From positions 124,001 through 188,000 of the forward strand of contig JAJZTA010000001.1 in assembly GCA_021849295.1 (NCBI GenBank): a stretch of 64,000 bases of DNA, written 5' to 3'. Each line of letters starts with the position of its first letter. The first letter of the stretch is position 1. The position numbers and the translations under genes were made by a program. The notes under the pieces were generated by a model, which worked only from the letters and a program-made list of their open reading frames with translations, had not been told where the DNA came from and ran no database searches. Of the stretch, positions 1 through 9,132 are shown one piece after another. Source of the DNA: Pseudomonadota bacterium. GTDB taxonomy: Bacteria; Pseudomonadota; Alphaproteobacteria; Micavibrionales; UBA2020.

Positions 1-311
1 ACAACGTCATCGTCATCAACGCGGAGAAAGTCCGCATCACCGGCCGCAAGAAGCAGAACGACGTGTTCTACTGGCACACCGGCTTCCCGGGCGGGATCAA
101 AGGCCGTTCCAAGGGCCAGATTCTCGAAAGCGAATTTCCCGAGCGCGTGATCGAAAACGCCGTGCGCCGCATGATGCCGAAGGAAAGCCCGCTCGCTCGT
201 CAGCAAATGACGAACCTGCGCCTTTTCGCCGGTCCGAAACACGACCACGAAGCACAAAATCCCGAAGTGCTCGACGTCGCCGCGATGAACCCCAAGAACA
301 AGAGGGCCTAA
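1..311 (+). CDS. rplM: 50S ribosomal protein L13, C-terminal part (start outside window)
   Basis: The frame is open from the window edge to TAA at 309-311 and gives about 102 residues. Recognisable L13 features are a YWHTGFPGG segment, the run ending AVRRMMPKE, and a [14 protein letters not shown] tail matching the usual L13 'AGxxHPHxAQqPE' ending. L13 is an early-assembling protein of the large ribosomal subunit. The rplM-rpsI pair is a standard bacterial operon, and rpsI follows here after only 5 bases, which fixes the identity. The N-terminal third lies before the window. Confidence 0.96.
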   Translation, partial: NVIVINAEKVRITGRKKQNDVFYWHTGFPGGIKGRSKGQILESEFPERVIENAVRRMMPKESPLARQQMTNLRLFAGPKHDHEAQNPEVLDVAAMNPKNKRA

Positions 312-316
312 ACACA

Positions 317-832
317 ATGACCACCAAAACCTCCCTTTCCGATCTCAAATCTGCCGTCGCGGAAAAGACGGCAGAAACCGCCGCAGCCGGTACGGCAACA
401 GTCACCGCACCCGCGTCCGTCGAACGCGTGCAGAAGCTGGACGCCAAAGGCCGCGCCTACGGCACCGGCCGCCGCAAGGACGCCATCGCGCGCGTCTGGG
501 TCTCCCGCGGTTCGGGCAAGATCATCATCAACGGCCGCGATCAGGTGCAATACTTTGCGCGCGGCACGCAACGCCTCATCATCAACCAGCCGTTCGAGCT
601 GACCAACCGCGCCGGCCAGTTCGACGTCAACTGCGTCGTCTCGGGCGGCGGGCTCTCCGGTCAGGCAGGCGCCGTGCGCCACGGCCTGTCCCGCGCCCTC
701 GTCAACTTCGAGCCGGGCCTGCACCTGACCTTGAAAAAGGCCGGCCTGCTCACCCGCGACAGCCGCGTGGTCGAACGCAAGAAATACGGCAAGCACAAAG
801 CGCGCCGCAGCACGCAGTGGGTCAAGCGTTAA
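317..832 (+). CDS. rpsI: 30S ribosomal protein S9
   Basis: The 171-residue product is the S9 protein of the small ribosomal subunit. The conserved S9 core starts near residue 48 ([13 protein letters not shown]) and ends in the basic [11 protein letters not shown] tail that reaches into the ribosomal P site. About 45 residues of Ala/Thr/Glu-rich sequence precede the core, as in many alphaproteobacterial S9 proteins. The gene is co-transcribed with rplM and is followed by a strong hairpin terminator. Confidence 0.97.
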   Translation: MTTKTSLSDLKSAVAEKTAETAAAGTATVTAPASVERVQKLDAKGRAYGTGRRKDAIARVWVSRGSGKIIINGRDQVQYFARGTQRLIINQPFELTNRAGQFDVNCVVSGGGLSGQAGAVRHGLSRALVNFEPGLHLTLKKAGLLTRDSRVVERKKYGKHKARRSTQWVKR

Positions 833-914
833 AGCAAAGCCCGAGCGCGTGGCAACATGCGCGACGACGGTTTGCGTCATTCAAAAACGCTTTTCCGCAC
901 ACAGTTGCAAAAAT

Positions 915-944
915 GGACGTCCGGTTCGCCGGGCGTCCTTTTTT
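915..944 (+). terminator. Rho-independent terminator of rplM-rpsI
   Basis: A 10-bp stem (GGACGTCCGG with CCGGGCGTCC, one G-U pair) closes a TTCG tetraloop and is followed directly by six T. It lies about 80 bases after the rpsI stop. Confidence 0.92.
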
Positions 945-1149
945 GTGGCAAATTTTTCTCTTAAAGTGTTCTAGCAGAAATTTTTTGTATAAAGCTGATA
1001 TACTTGAAAAATTGTCAATATTTTGATTATGCCAATACAATTTACACTCCAAATAACGCATTGTAAAAGTTGAAGATTGCGGCGATTTAGGCCACACTAC
1101 GCGCTGACCGTTTTTATTAAACTGATTCAGCAAATATAGGGCCTCCAGT

Positions 1150-1983
1150 ATGAAAAAGATCGCGGTTACCGTTGCGCTTCTCAGTGTAAGCGTCCTCGCC
1201 TCCTGCAGCAGCATGCACGGCGGTTCGTTCAGCGAGCTGACCGGCTATGCGACGGCGCAGTCCGATCAAACGCAACAGCCCGCGCCGCAACAAACCGCAG
1301 CGCCGCAGGCGATGCAGCAACCCGCGCCGGTTGCGGCGCAGGAAGGCTACGCCGCGCCGTCACCGCCGCCGCAGCAGGCGGAGAACGCGGCGCCGACTCC
1401 CTTTCCGTCCCCGCTGGACAACTACAAAAACCTGATTTGGACCCATCTCGGCAACATCGGAGCCAGACGCCCCGCCAGAACGCTCGTCGTCATGCCGCCG
1501 CCGGTCGAGTACAACACGAGCGTGGACGTTTATCCGGTGGGCGGCGACATGGCGCCCTATGCGATCGTGGACAAAATGAGTCGGCAATACAGGCATAACA
1601 TGGGCGGCGGTTACGACAACGCCCGCGTCGAGCAGGTCTATTTCCCCTACGGCTCGTCCAAAGTCGCCGCGATCGACAGGGAGAACCTGCGCGAGCTGAT
1701 GCGCTCTCTGCTCCGCGAGAGCGACGATTACAGCCTGACCGTCGTCGGCCATGCCAGCGCCTCCGTCGCGGGCAAGGGCAGCGGGATAAGCAAACAAATC
1801 GCCAACTACAGAATGGGCAAAAGACGCGCCGAGGCCGTTTCGCATGTGCTGATCGGCGCGGGCGCGGCGCGGAGCGCCGTCACGACCAGATCGGTCGGCG
1901 CGACGGAGCCCGCGCAAGACCTGCATGGCATGTCGCAGCAGTCTGCGGACCAGCGTGCGGACGTCTTTCTGGATGCGAACTGA
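1150..1983 (+). CDS. OmpA-family outer-membrane lipoprotein
   Basis: The 277-residue product begins with a lipoprotein signal peptide ending in a lipobox L-A-S-C (Cys19). A Gln/Pro/Ala-rich linker follows (about residues 35-85). The C-terminal half carries an OmpA-like peptidoglycan-binding domain: VYFPYGSSKVAA near residue 160, a VVGHASASV turn, and the NYRMGKRRAEAV helix. The family tethers the outer membrane to peptidoglycan. The gene stands alone between the rpsI terminator and hom. The 205 bases before it are AT-rich and presumably hold its promoter. The exact role is unknown. Confidence 0.85.
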   Translation: MKKIAVTVALLSVSVLASCSSMHGGSFSELTGYATAQSDQTQQPAPQQTAAPQAMQQPAPVAAQEGYAAPSPPPQQAENAAPTPFPSPLDNYKNLIWTHLGNIGARRPARTLVVMPPPVEYNTSVDVYPVGGDMAPYAIVDKMSRQYRHNMGGGYDNARVEQVYFPYGSSKVAAIDRENLRELMRSLLRESDDYSLTVVGHASASVAGKGSGISKQIANYRMGKRRAEAVSHVLIGAGAARSAVTTRSVGATEPAQDLHGMSQQSADQRADVFLDAN

Positions 1984-2040
1984 TTTTTGAACAAAGCTGA
2001 CCGCCGCGCAAGGACGCGGCGGTACGAAAGAGATTAAGGC

Positions 2041-3348
2041 ATGAACGCTCCGCTGAAAATCGGCATCGCGGGACTTGGCACCGTGGGCGCGGCTGTTTTT
2101 CAACTGCTGGAAGACAACGCCGGCCTCTTGGGCGCGCGCCTGCAGCGTCCCGTCACGGTCACCGCCGTTTCCGCGCGCGACAAGCGCAAAAACCGCGGCA
2201 TCGACGTTTCCAAAGTGAAATGGCACGACGACCCCGTCGCGCTGGCGGACGACGCGGACGTCGACGTGGTGGTCGAGTTGATGGGCGGCGCGCAAGGCGC
2301 GGCCTTCGATCTCGTCAAAAAATCCCTCGCCGCCGGCAAGCATGTCGTCACCGCCAACAAGGCGCTGCTGGCGGCGCGCAGCGGCGAAATTCTCGACCTG
2401 CTGAAAAACAGCAAGGGCACGTTATCGTACGAAGCAGCGGCGGCGGGCGGCATTCCCGTCATCAAGACGCTGCGCGAGGGTCTTGCCGCCAACAACATCA
2501 ACGCCGTCTACGGCATCCTCAACGGCACCTGCAATTTCATCCTCTCGCAAATGCGCAGCACGGGTCGCGATTTTCCCGACGTTCTCAAGGAAGCGCAGGA
2601 CAAAGGCTACGCCGAAGCCGACCCCGCCTTCGACATCGACGGCATCGACGCCGCGCACAAGCTCTCCATCCTGTCCGGCCTCGCCTTCGGCTGCGCGCCC
2701 GACCCCGGCGCCGTGCGCACGCAGGGCATCCGCGAGATCACGTCGGAGGACATCGCCTTCGCGGGCGAACTCGGCTACCGCATCAAATTACTGGGCATCG
2801 CCCGCCGCACGCCGCGCGGCATCGAGCAATCCGTCGCGCCCTGCCTCGTGCCGACGTCCATCCCGATGGCGCACATCGACGGGGCCGAAAACGCCGTCTG
2901 CATCGACGGCGGCCACGCGGGCAAAATCCTCCTCACCGGCGCGGGCGCGGGCGGCAACGCCACAGCCTCCGCCGTCGTCGCCGACATCGCCGACATCGCG
3001 CGCGGCTGCGCGGATCTGCCGCTGCTTGGCGTCGCCGACCCGCAAAAACTTGAAAGCGCCGATATCAACGCGCGCACCGGCTCCTACTTTTTGCGCCTGA
3101 CGGTGCTGGACGAGCCGGGCGTGATCGCCGACGTGTCCGCCATCCTGCGCGACTGCAACGTTTCTCTGGAATCGATCCTGCAGCGCGGCCACGCGCCGAA
3201 CCAGCCCGTGCCGGTCATCCTCACCAGCCATGAAACGCTCGAGGGCGACATGCTGGCGGCCGCGGCGCAGATCGGCAAACTCAAATCTTCCGTCGAACCC
3301 CCGCATCTTATGCGCATAGAAACCTTTGAAAGTGGATATGTATCATGA
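2041..3348 (+). CDS. hom: homoserine dehydrogenase
   Basis: The 435-residue enzyme reduces aspartate semialdehyde to homoserine in threonine, methionine and isoleucine synthesis. It has an N-terminal Rossmann fold (IGIAGLGTVGAAV, residues 7-19), the central substrate-binding region with GILNGTCNFIL and AEADPAFDIDG, and a C-terminal ACT domain from about residue 350 (YFLRLTVLDEPGVIADV), the usual feedback-sensing module. A purine-rich ribosome site (GAGATTAAGG) precedes the ATG. Its stop overlaps the glpX start as ATGA, so it heads a translationally coupled four-gene operon. Confidence 0.96.
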   Translation: MNAPLKIGIAGLGTVGAAVFQLLEDNAGLLGARLQRPVTVTAVSARDKRKNRGIDVSKVKWHDDPVALADDADVDVVVELMGGAQGAAFDLVKKSLAAGKHVVTANKALLAARSGEILDLLKNSKGTLSYEAAAAGGIPVIKTLREGLAANNINAVYGILNGTCNFILSQMRSTGRDFPDVLKEAQDKGYAEADPAFDIDGIDAAHKLSILSGLAFGCAPDPGAVRTQGIREITSEDIAFAGELGYRIKLLGIARRTPRGIEQSVAPCLVPTSIPMAHIDGAENAVCIDGGHAGKILLTGAGAGGNATASAVVADIADIARGCADLPLLGVADPQKLESADINARTGSYFLRLTVLDEPGVIADVSAILRDCNVSLESILQRGHAPNQPVPVILTSHETLEGDMLAAAAQIGKLKSSVEPPHLMRIETFESGYVS

Positions 3349-4370
3349 AAGCAGCAGCAAAAATGACCAAATCGGAAACAGTCGAAACCTACGAGCAACC
3401 GGCCTTCACCATGGACCGCAACCTCGCGCTCGAGCTTGTGCGCGTGACGGAAGCGGCGGCGCTCTCCGCCTCCCTGCTCATGGGTCGCGGAGACGAAAAG
3501 GCGGCCGACCAGGCCGCGGTCGACGCGATGCGCAACGCGCTCAACAACCTCAGCATCGACGGCACGGTCGTCATCGGCGAAGGCGAGCGCGACGAGGCGC
3601 CGATGCTCTATATCGGCGAAAAGGTCGGGACGAAGAACGGCCCGCAAGTGGACATCGCCCTCGACCCGCTCGAAGGCACGACCATCACCGCCAAAGGCGG
3701 GCCGAACGCCCTCGCCGTCGTCGCCATGGCGGAAAAAGGCGGCTTCCTCAACGCGCCCGACGTCTACATGGACAAAATCGCCATCGGTTCAGGCTTTCCC
3801 GAAGGTCTCGTCGACCTCGACGCCACGCCCGCCGAAAACCTGAAAGCCCTCGCCAAAGCCAAGGACGTGCACGTGGCGGAACTCGTCGCCTGCATTCTCG
3901 ACCGCCCGCGCCACGAGGAGCTGATCGCCCGCGTGCGCGAGGCCGGCGCGCGCATCATGCTGATCCCCGACGGCGACGTCTCCGGCATCATCGCCACCGC
4001 GCAGCCGGACGCGGGCATCGACATCTACCTCGGCTCCGGCGGCGCGCCCGAAGGCGTTCTCGCCGCGGCGGCCCTGCGTTCGACCGGCGGCTTCATGCAG
4101 GGGCGGCTGATCTTCCGCAACGACGACGAAAAGGCCCGCGCCAAAAAATGGGGCGTCGCCGACCTTCACAAGAAATACGAGCTCGACGACCTCGCCCACG
4201 GCGACATCATGTTCGCCGCCACCGGCGTGACCGACGGCGCGATGCTGAAGGGCGTGCGGCGTTTCTCCGGCGGCGCCTTCACCCATTCCGTCGTCATGCG
4301 CTCGAAGACCGGCACCATCCGCCGCATCGAGGCGACCCACAACTTCCGCAAAAAGACGGGCTACAAATGA
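3345..4370 (+). CDS. glpX: fructose-1,6-bisphosphatase class II
   Basis: The 341-residue GlpX-type phosphatase hydrolyses fructose-1,6-bisphosphate in gluconeogenesis and is metal-dependent. Visible signatures are the metal-binding GEGERDEAPML and the DPLEGTT segment, followed by a GSGGAPEGVLAAAAL glycine-rich loop. Length and motif order are typical. Its ATG overlaps the hom stop and its own stop overlaps the next start, both as ATGA. A hom-glpX-recJ arrangement is common in Alphaproteobacteria. Confidence 0.96.
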   Translation: MKAAAKMTKSETVETYEQPAFTMDRNLALELVRVTEAAALSASLLMGRGDEKAADQAAVDAMRNALNNLSIDGTVVIGEGERDEAPMLYIGEKVGTKNGPQVDIALDPLEGTTITAKGGPNALAVVAMAEKGGFLNAPDVYMDKIAIGSGFPEGLVDLDATPAENLKALAKAKDVHVAELVACILDRPRHEELIARVREAGARIMLIPDGDVSGIIATAQPDAGIDIYLGSGGAPEGVLAAAALRSTGGFMQGRLIFRNDDEKARAKKWGVADLHKKYELDDLAHGDIMFAATGVTDGAMLKGVRRFSGGAFTHSVVMRSKTGTIRRIEATHNFRKKTGYK

Positions 4371-5260
4371 CGCAGGGAAACGCGGTAAACATGAGCGGCA
4401 TGGGGGCGATAACCATCTGGTTTTTCGTTCCGCTGACGCTCGCCCTCATCGGGCATGTGCCGCCGTTCCTGCTCGGCGCCTTCGCCAACCTCGTGGCCTT
4501 CACGAGCGTGTGCCTCTGGTGGTTTTACAAGGGCGAGAGCCTGACGGGCAAGTTCCGCATGATGCCGAAAGCCTATCTGATGGGCATTTTCGGCTTTACG
4601 CTCTATAACACGCTCTTCGTTTACGCGATGAAGACCGGCCCGCTGCTGGAAGTCAGCCTGCTGAATTTCACCTGGCCCGCCTTTCTCATCGTCTTCAGCG
4701 CCTTTGTGCAGAAGATGAAGCCCGACGCCTATGCGCTCACGGGCATCGTGCTGTGCTTTACGGGGGCGGTCTTCGTCTTCGCCAGCCGTGGCGCGCTTTC
4801 GTTCGGCTCGAGCCATGTACAGCTGCTGATCGGCCTGCTGTGCGGCCTCATCTGGGGCGTCTATTCCACGCTGCTGAAACGCATCCCCATCCGGAGCGAT
4901 CAGGTGGCGGTCTTCTTCCTCACGACGGGCGTGACGATGCTGACCCTGCACCTGTTGTTCGAGCCGACAATCTGGCCCGCCACGGTGCTGAGCTGGGGCC
5001 TGCTGCTTGTTTTCGCGTTCAGCCGCATGGCCTACATGATGTGGAATTACGCCATGAAGCACGGCTCGGCGCGCGTGGTGGGGTCGCTTTCCTATTTCAT
5101 CCCGCTGGTCTCGACGACCCTGCTTGCTACGGCGGGGTTCGCGCGCTATAGCCCCTATCTCGCGCTCGGCGCAGGGCTGATCATTACCGGCTGCCTGACC
5201 ATCAATTTCAAAGCCATCGCCGGAAACGCGTCTCTGGCCTTGAGGAGAATGCGCGCATGA
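4367..5260 (+). CDS. EamA/DMT-family membrane transporter
   Basis: The 297-residue protein is made almost entirely of hydrophobic helices, about ten, as in drug/metabolite transporters of the EamA type. Two similar halves can be seen: one near GIFGFTLYNTLFVYAMKTGP, the other near SRMAYMMWNYAMKHGSARV. The start at 4367 is chosen because ATG overlaps the glpX stop; a second ATG eight codons in is possible. It sits inside the hom-glpX-recJ operon, where an exporter of amino acids or related metabolites would make sense next to hom, but the substrate cannot be read from sequence. Confidence 0.88.
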   Translation: MTQGNAVNMSGMGAITIWFFVPLTLALIGHVPPFLLGAFANLVAFTSVCLWWFYKGESLTGKFRMMPKAYLMGIFGFTLYNTLFVYAMKTGPLLEVSLLNFTWPAFLIVFSAFVQKMKPDAYALTGIVLCFTGAVFVFASRGALSFGSSHVQLLIGLLCGLIWGVYSTLLKRIPIRSDQVAVFFLTTGVTMLTLHLLFEPTIWPATVLSWGLLLVFAFSRMAYMMWNYAMKHGSARVVGSLSYFIPLVSTTLLATAGFARYSPYLALGAGLIITGCLTINFKAIAGNASLALRRMRA

Positions 5261-7062
5261 CGGCACGTTTGAAGCAGAATACCGCCACGGCGGAAAGCCA
5301 CGTTCTCGACATCCAGAGTTCCATTCTCGGCAAGAAATGGACTTTCACCCCCGCCGACGAACGCCTCGCCGCCGGCATCAGCCAATCGTTCGGCCTGCCG
5401 GAGATTCTGGGGCGCCTGCTGGCCGCGCGCGACGTGGGTTTTGAAGAGGTGGAAACTTTCCTGAACCCCACGCTGAAGACGCAACTACCCGACCCGAGCA
5501 TGCTCAAAGACATGGACAAGGCGGCGGCGCGCATCGCCGATGCCATCGTCAACGGCGAAAAAGTCGCCGTGTTCGGCGATTACGACGTGGACGGCGCGAC
5601 CTCCTCCGCGCTATTGAACCGCTTTTTCAAAGCGCTTGGCGCCGATTTGCAGGTCTACATCCCTGACCGCATCGCCGAAGGCTATGGCCCCAACGCGCCC
5701 GCGCTGCTGAAGCTGAAAGAACAGGGCATTGACCTCGTCGTCACCGTCGATTGCGGCGTGACGTCGTTCGACGCCATCGACGCGGGCACAAAGGCAGGGC
5801 TGGACATCGTCGTGCTCGACCACCACCGCGCCGAGCCAACGCTGCCAAATGCGATTGCCGTGGTCAACCCCAATCGCCTTGACGACAACAGCAACCAGGG
5901 GCAGCTCGCCGCAGTGGGCGTGACGTTCCTCGCCATCGTCGCGATCAACCGTATTTTGCGCAGCCGCGGCTTTTATAAAAACCGCCCCGAGCCGCGCATT
6001 CTGCAGTGGCTCGACATCGTCGCGCTCGGCACCGTTTGCGACGTCGTGCCGCTGACGGGCGTGAACCGCGCTTTCGTTTCGCAAGGGCTCAAAGTCATGG
6101 CCATGCGGCAAAACCCCGGCATCGTCGCGCTTGGCGACGTGGCGGGATTGTCCGAAGCGCCCGGCACGTTCCACGCGGGCTTCATGTTCGGCCCGCGCGT
6201 CAATGCGGGCGGACGGGTCGGTGAATCCAGCCTCGGCGCGCGCCTGCTCTCCACCGACGATCCGCTGGAAGCCAAAGCCATCGCCCTGCAACTCCATCAA
6301 TACAACGCCGAGCGCAAAGACATCGAAAAAGCCGTGCTGGACGACGCCATCGCACGCATCGGCGAAGACTTAGGGAGCAATCTCGTCCTGATGATCGACG
6401 GCGACGGCTGGCATCCGGGCGTGATCGGCATCGTCGCGTCGCGGCTGAAAGAAAAATACAACCGCCCCGCCTGCGTCATCGCTTTCGATGAAAACGGCGT
6501 CGGCAAGGCCTCGGGCCGCTCGGTTGCGGGCGTCGATCTCGGCGGCGCGATTTTGGCGGCGAAGGAAAAAGGCCTGCTCGTCGCGGGCGGCGGGCACAAA
6601 ATGGCCGCGGGCTTCACCGTCACGCGCGACCTGCTGGCGGACTTCTCGGCTTTCGTGAACGACCATGTGGCGGCGCAGCTTCAGGGCCGGCCCTTGGTGC
6701 CGGAACTCAGGTTGGATGCCGTGCTGTCGCTCCACGCCCTGACGCTCGATCTGGTCGAGAAGCTCGACCGGCTCGCACCCTACGGTCAGGGCCATTCCCA
6801 GCCGCGTTTCGCCCTCGCGGGGGTCAAAATCGTTCGCCCGAAGGTGGTCGGCGAAAACCATGTCAGCTGCTTCCTGCAGGACACTTCGGGCGGCGCGACG
6901 CTCAAAGGCATCGCCTTCCGTGCGCTCGACTCGGATCTCGGCGAGCTGCTGCTGAAATCCGGCCCGACGCCGCTGCATATCGCGGGGCATGTCGGCATCA
7001 ACGAATGGAACGGCAGAAAAACGGTTGATTTTCAGATAGTTGACGCGGCGCTCATGGGCTGA
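5257..7062 (+). CDS. recJ: single-stranded-DNA-specific exonuclease RecJ
   Basis: The 601-residue product is the 5'-3' single-strand exonuclease used in recombination and mismatch repair. DHH-family motifs are present: VAVFGDYDVDGATSS near residue 107, VVTVDCGV, and the name-giving DHH at about residue 188. A DHHA1 domain follows (GIVASRLKEKYNRPA, then GGGHKMAAGFTV near residue 445), and a C-terminal OB-like region lies around residues 490-600. Its ATG overlaps the transporter stop (ATGA). It is the last gene of the operon and is followed by a hairpin with a T run. Confidence 0.96.
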   Translation: MTARLKQNTATAESHVLDIQSSILGKKWTFTPADERLAAGISQSFGLPEILGRLLAARDVGFEEVETFLNPTLKTQLPDPSMLKDMDKAAARIADAIVNGEKVAVFGDYDVDGATSSALLNRFFKALGADLQVYIPDRIAEGYGPNAPALLKLKEQGIDLVVTVDCGVTSFDAIDAGTKAGLDIVVLDHHRAEPTLPNAIAVVNPNRLDDNSNQGQLAAVGVTFLAIVAINRILRSRGFYKNRPEPRILQWLDIVALGTVCDVVPLTGVNRAFVSQGLKVMAMRQNPGIVALGDVAGLSEAPGTFHAGFMFGPRVNAGGRVGESSLGARLLSTDDPLEAKAIALQLHQYNAERKDIEKAVLDDAIARIGEDLGSNLVLMIDGDGWHPGVIGIVASRLKEKYNRPACVIAFDENGVGKASGRSVAGVDLGGAILAAKEKGLLVAGGGHKMAAGFTVTRDLLADFSAFVNDHVAAQLQGRPLVPELRLDAVLSLHALTLDLVEKLDRLAPYGQGHSQPRFALAGVKIVRPKVVGENHVSCFLQDTSGGATLKGIAFRALDSDLGELLLKSGPTPLHIAGHVGINEWNGRKTVDFQIVDAALMG

Positions 7063-7068
7063 CGGCAA

Positions 7069-7094
7069 CGTGCGCAGAAGCTGCGGCGTTTTTT
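7069..7094 (+). terminator. Probable terminator of the hom-recJ operon
   Basis: A short imperfect GC stem (GCGCAG-AAG-CTGCG with outer pairs across a bulge) is followed at once by six T, a few bases after the recJ stop. Confidence 0.6.
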
Positions 7095-7135
7095 CTCGAC
7101 AAAAAAGACATCGCGTATTATAACAAGCCCCAAGT

Positions 7136-7211
7136 GGATCCTTAGCTCAGTTGGTAGAGCAGCTGACTCTTAATCAGTAGGTCGTGGGTTCAAATCCCCC
7201 AGGGTCCACCA
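7136..7211 (+). tRNA. tRNA-Lys (anticodon CUU)
   Basis: The 76-base gene folds as a complete cloverleaf. The acceptor arm pairs GGATCCT with AGGGTCC (one U-G pair), followed by discriminator A and an encoded CCA. The anticodon loop is CTCTTAA, giving CUU, and the T arm contains GTTCAAATC. It lies between recJ and a hypothetical gene and is followed by a T run (ATTTTTTA) that may end transcription. No duplicated 3' fragment is seen nearby. Confidence 0.97.
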
Positions 7212-7325
7212 TTTTTTAAAAGCAAAAAGCTGCCTTGGTGCTTTCCAGTAGTCACATTATTGACATAATTATAAAATTCAATTATAACAACTATAATATC
7301 ATAGCGGCTCTTGTGGGGTGCGGCG

Positions 7326-8096
7326 ATGCCAAAGGGTTATCTAGTAGAGGGGGCCTTTGAGAATCCTTTCACGGATAAAGAAATTACAAACATCAAAAAA
7401 CGGATGGCGAAGCTGTCAGGGACTGACAGGGACGTTTACGTTGCCAAGCAACTTGCCAATGTCCACCACCTGAGCAGAGGAAACGCGGCAAAACAGCTCG
7501 GCTTCGAACTGAACAAAAAGGCAGACGACGCGATTAATCACTACGACTCACAAGTCGACAAGAAAATCGGGGCGGCCGTCTTCTCGATACCGATTATATC
7601 GACGGCCACGGCATATGCCGTGGCCGCGGTGTTCCCCCCTCTGGGCGCCATCATGGGGCTCGGGGCGCTTGTTTATTTGGGCCATGAAGTCGCCACAAAC
7701 GGAGGCTGGTCGGAAAAACTGATGAAAAAGGCCGGGTTTTTTAAAAACAACGAAGGCGCCTTGCGCAACAGCATAGAGCAAAACAGGCTCAAGCCTAACG
7801 AGGACGGGGTCGTCAGGCCCACCGGTCCAGCGGGCAATGCACAAACAAAAAAATTTTCTTCTTCTTTTCCTGATATGAGACAGAATTTTCAGACAGCCGC
7901 GCCCAAAAATATGGCCGGTCAAGGGCCGGAGCTTGGCACGCCCAAGCCTATTACGTTGAGCCAGACCGACGTGGCGCGGCTGGAAGCGATGGAAAAAGCG
8001 GGGCTTATCACCCCCGGAACCATACCGACGGCGACAAGATACGATGGCGCGAAAATTCAGGTCATCAGACCCGCGGCGTCTGCTTCCAAGCTCTGA
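7326..8096 (+). CDS. hypothetical protein with a central hydrophobic helix pair
   Basis: This 256-residue protein is not recognised. The ATG at 7326 is preferred over the in-frame TTG at 7311 because a GGGG ribosome site lies about eight bases upstream of it. The N-terminal 80 residues are charged. Residues of roughly 82-115 are hydrophobic (AAVFSIPIISTATAYAVAA, then FPPLGAIMGLGALVYL) and could form a membrane hairpin. The rest is low-complexity and Gly/Pro/Thr-rich. It follows tRNA-Lys(CUU) on the same strand after an AT-rich gap. Confidence 0.6.
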   Translation: MPKGYLVEGAFENPFTDKEITNIKKRMAKLSGTDRDVYVAKQLANVHHLSRGNAAKQLGFELNKKADDAINHYDSQVDKKIGAAVFSIPIISTATAYAVAAVFPPLGAIMGLGALVYLGHEVATNGGWSEKLMKKAGFFKNNEGALRNSIEQNRLKPNEDGVVRPTGPAGNAQTKKFSSSFPDMRQNFQTAAPKNMAGQGPELGTPKPITLSQTDVARLEAMEKAGLITPGTIPTATRYDGAKIQVIRPAASASKL

Positions 8097-8383
8097 GCCA
8101 AGGCGGCATTCAGCCCCATCTTCTTCCCGTTACGGTGCATGCGCGTTATGCCCCCTGCTGATCCACACGATGGGCAAGGTTTTTTTATCCTGCATAATCT
8201 TCGGCAATGTATTTCCCGATCTAAAACAGTGCGTTGAACGCTCATCCCGCTAATATTAACTATAATTCATCATGACCTCATCCGCAGACAACGCGAGGGT
8301 CGGTAGACTGGAAATATAAGCTGAAAGTGGATGTTCATTCGGAATGTCCCTCGATATCAACAACTCTAAAAGGAGATATATTC

Positions 8384-8803
8384 ATGAAAAAGAGCATCTA
8401 TATACTGGCCGCGACCCTGATGATGGCGCCTGCTGTCGCCTTCGCGCAAACGGACACGGCAACGCCGCCCGCCACATCGTCCCAAACGACGGTCGATCAA
8501 GGCAAAGACAAGCTCGGCGACGCCCGCCGCGATACCCGCGACATCCGCCATGACAAGCGCGTGCGCAACGGCACCGACCGCAAACTCGGCCGCGAGCGCG
8601 CCGATATGCGCGGCGACCGACGCGAGATGAAGCAGGACAAGGCATCGGGCGACAAGTCCGGATATATGAACGAGCGCCGCGACATGCGTCGCGATCACAG
8701 CAGGATGGACCGGCAAAAGGACCGCCGCAACCATATGAACCGCGACATGCGCCGCGACAAGCGCGACCGCCACGGCGACCGTCACCATTGGGGCCGCCGC
8801 TAA
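8384..8803 (+). CDS. secreted Arg/Asp-rich repeat protein
   Basis: The 139-residue product has a clear signal peptide (cleavage predicted after AFA, residue 21). The mature part is extremely charged and built from short degenerate repeats of the type RRDxRDxRxDKR and DMRRD. It looks unfolded and polyionic. The start is set by the AGGAG site at 8371-8375, eight bases before the ATG. The gene is monocistronic with a strong terminator. No family is recognised; an exported polyelectrolyte, perhaps binding metals, nucleic acid or envelope polymers, is only a guess. Confidence 0.7.
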   Translation: MKKSIYILAATLMMAPAVAFAQTDTATPPATSSQTTVDQGKDKLGDARRDTRDIRHDKRVRNGTDRKLGRERADMRGDRREMKQDKASGDKSGYMNERRDMRRDHSRMDRQKDRRNHMNRDMRRDKRDRHGDRHHWGRR

Positions 8804-8827
8804 ACCGGCATTCTCTCTGGAGAAAGG

Positions 8828-8857
8828 CAGGGCCGCCTTCGGGCGGCCCTGTTTTTT
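8828..8857 (+). terminator. Strong rho-independent terminator
   Basis: A perfect 10-bp GC-rich stem (CAGGGCCGCC with GGCGGCCCTG) around a TTCG loop is followed by six T. It lies 24 bases after the stop of the Arg/Asp-rich protein gene. Confidence 0.93.
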
Positions 8858-8867
8858 GCGCTAAAGC

Positions 8868-9005
8868 CTAGGCTTTGCAGCGGACGGCTCTGTCAGAGCT
8901 CTTTTTGGTTTTCAGGTTTTTCTGCAAGATCAGTTTTAGCTTGCCAAGATCAGAAAATGTTTGATCGAGTGATTTCTGCAACGATTGCGTCCATTTGATT
9001 TTCAT
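8868..9005 (-). CDS. small basic hypothetical protein (45 residues)
   Basis: The ATG at 9003-9005 is preceded by an almost ideal ribosome site (AGGAGT, six bases upstream). The product is a short, lysine-rich, probably helical peptide with repeated SLQKSLDQ and LGKLKLILQKNLK heptad-like spacing. It is not recognised. It is last in the minus-strand series of stress genes running down from the CIRCE promoter, 127 bases after the Hsp20 stop. The strong ribosome site is the main reason to believe it. Confidence 0.5.
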   Translation of the reverse strand: MKIKWTQSLQKSLDQTFSDLGKLKLILQKNLKTKKSSDRAVRCKA

Positions 9006-9132
9006 GATTTTACTCCTTTCATATAACCTCGCCTTATTTTTGCATGAGTTCCGCCCCACCCCACGCCTTTCAAGGCGCGGGGCTTTAAGTCCTCCCCGAC
9101 GTGGCAGAGGATTTTCGGGGCAGAACCCGGGT

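Noticed and set aside
1360-2343. Long minus-strand open frame (327 codons) opposite the OmpA-type lipoprotein and hom
   Set aside because: Antisense to two well-supported genes; composition is a mirror of GC-rich codons with no ribosome site or known motif.
3326-4366. Plus-strand open frame reading through glpX into the transporter
   Set aside because: The part over glpX is an Arg-rich shadow; only the section from 4367 is the real transporter gene.
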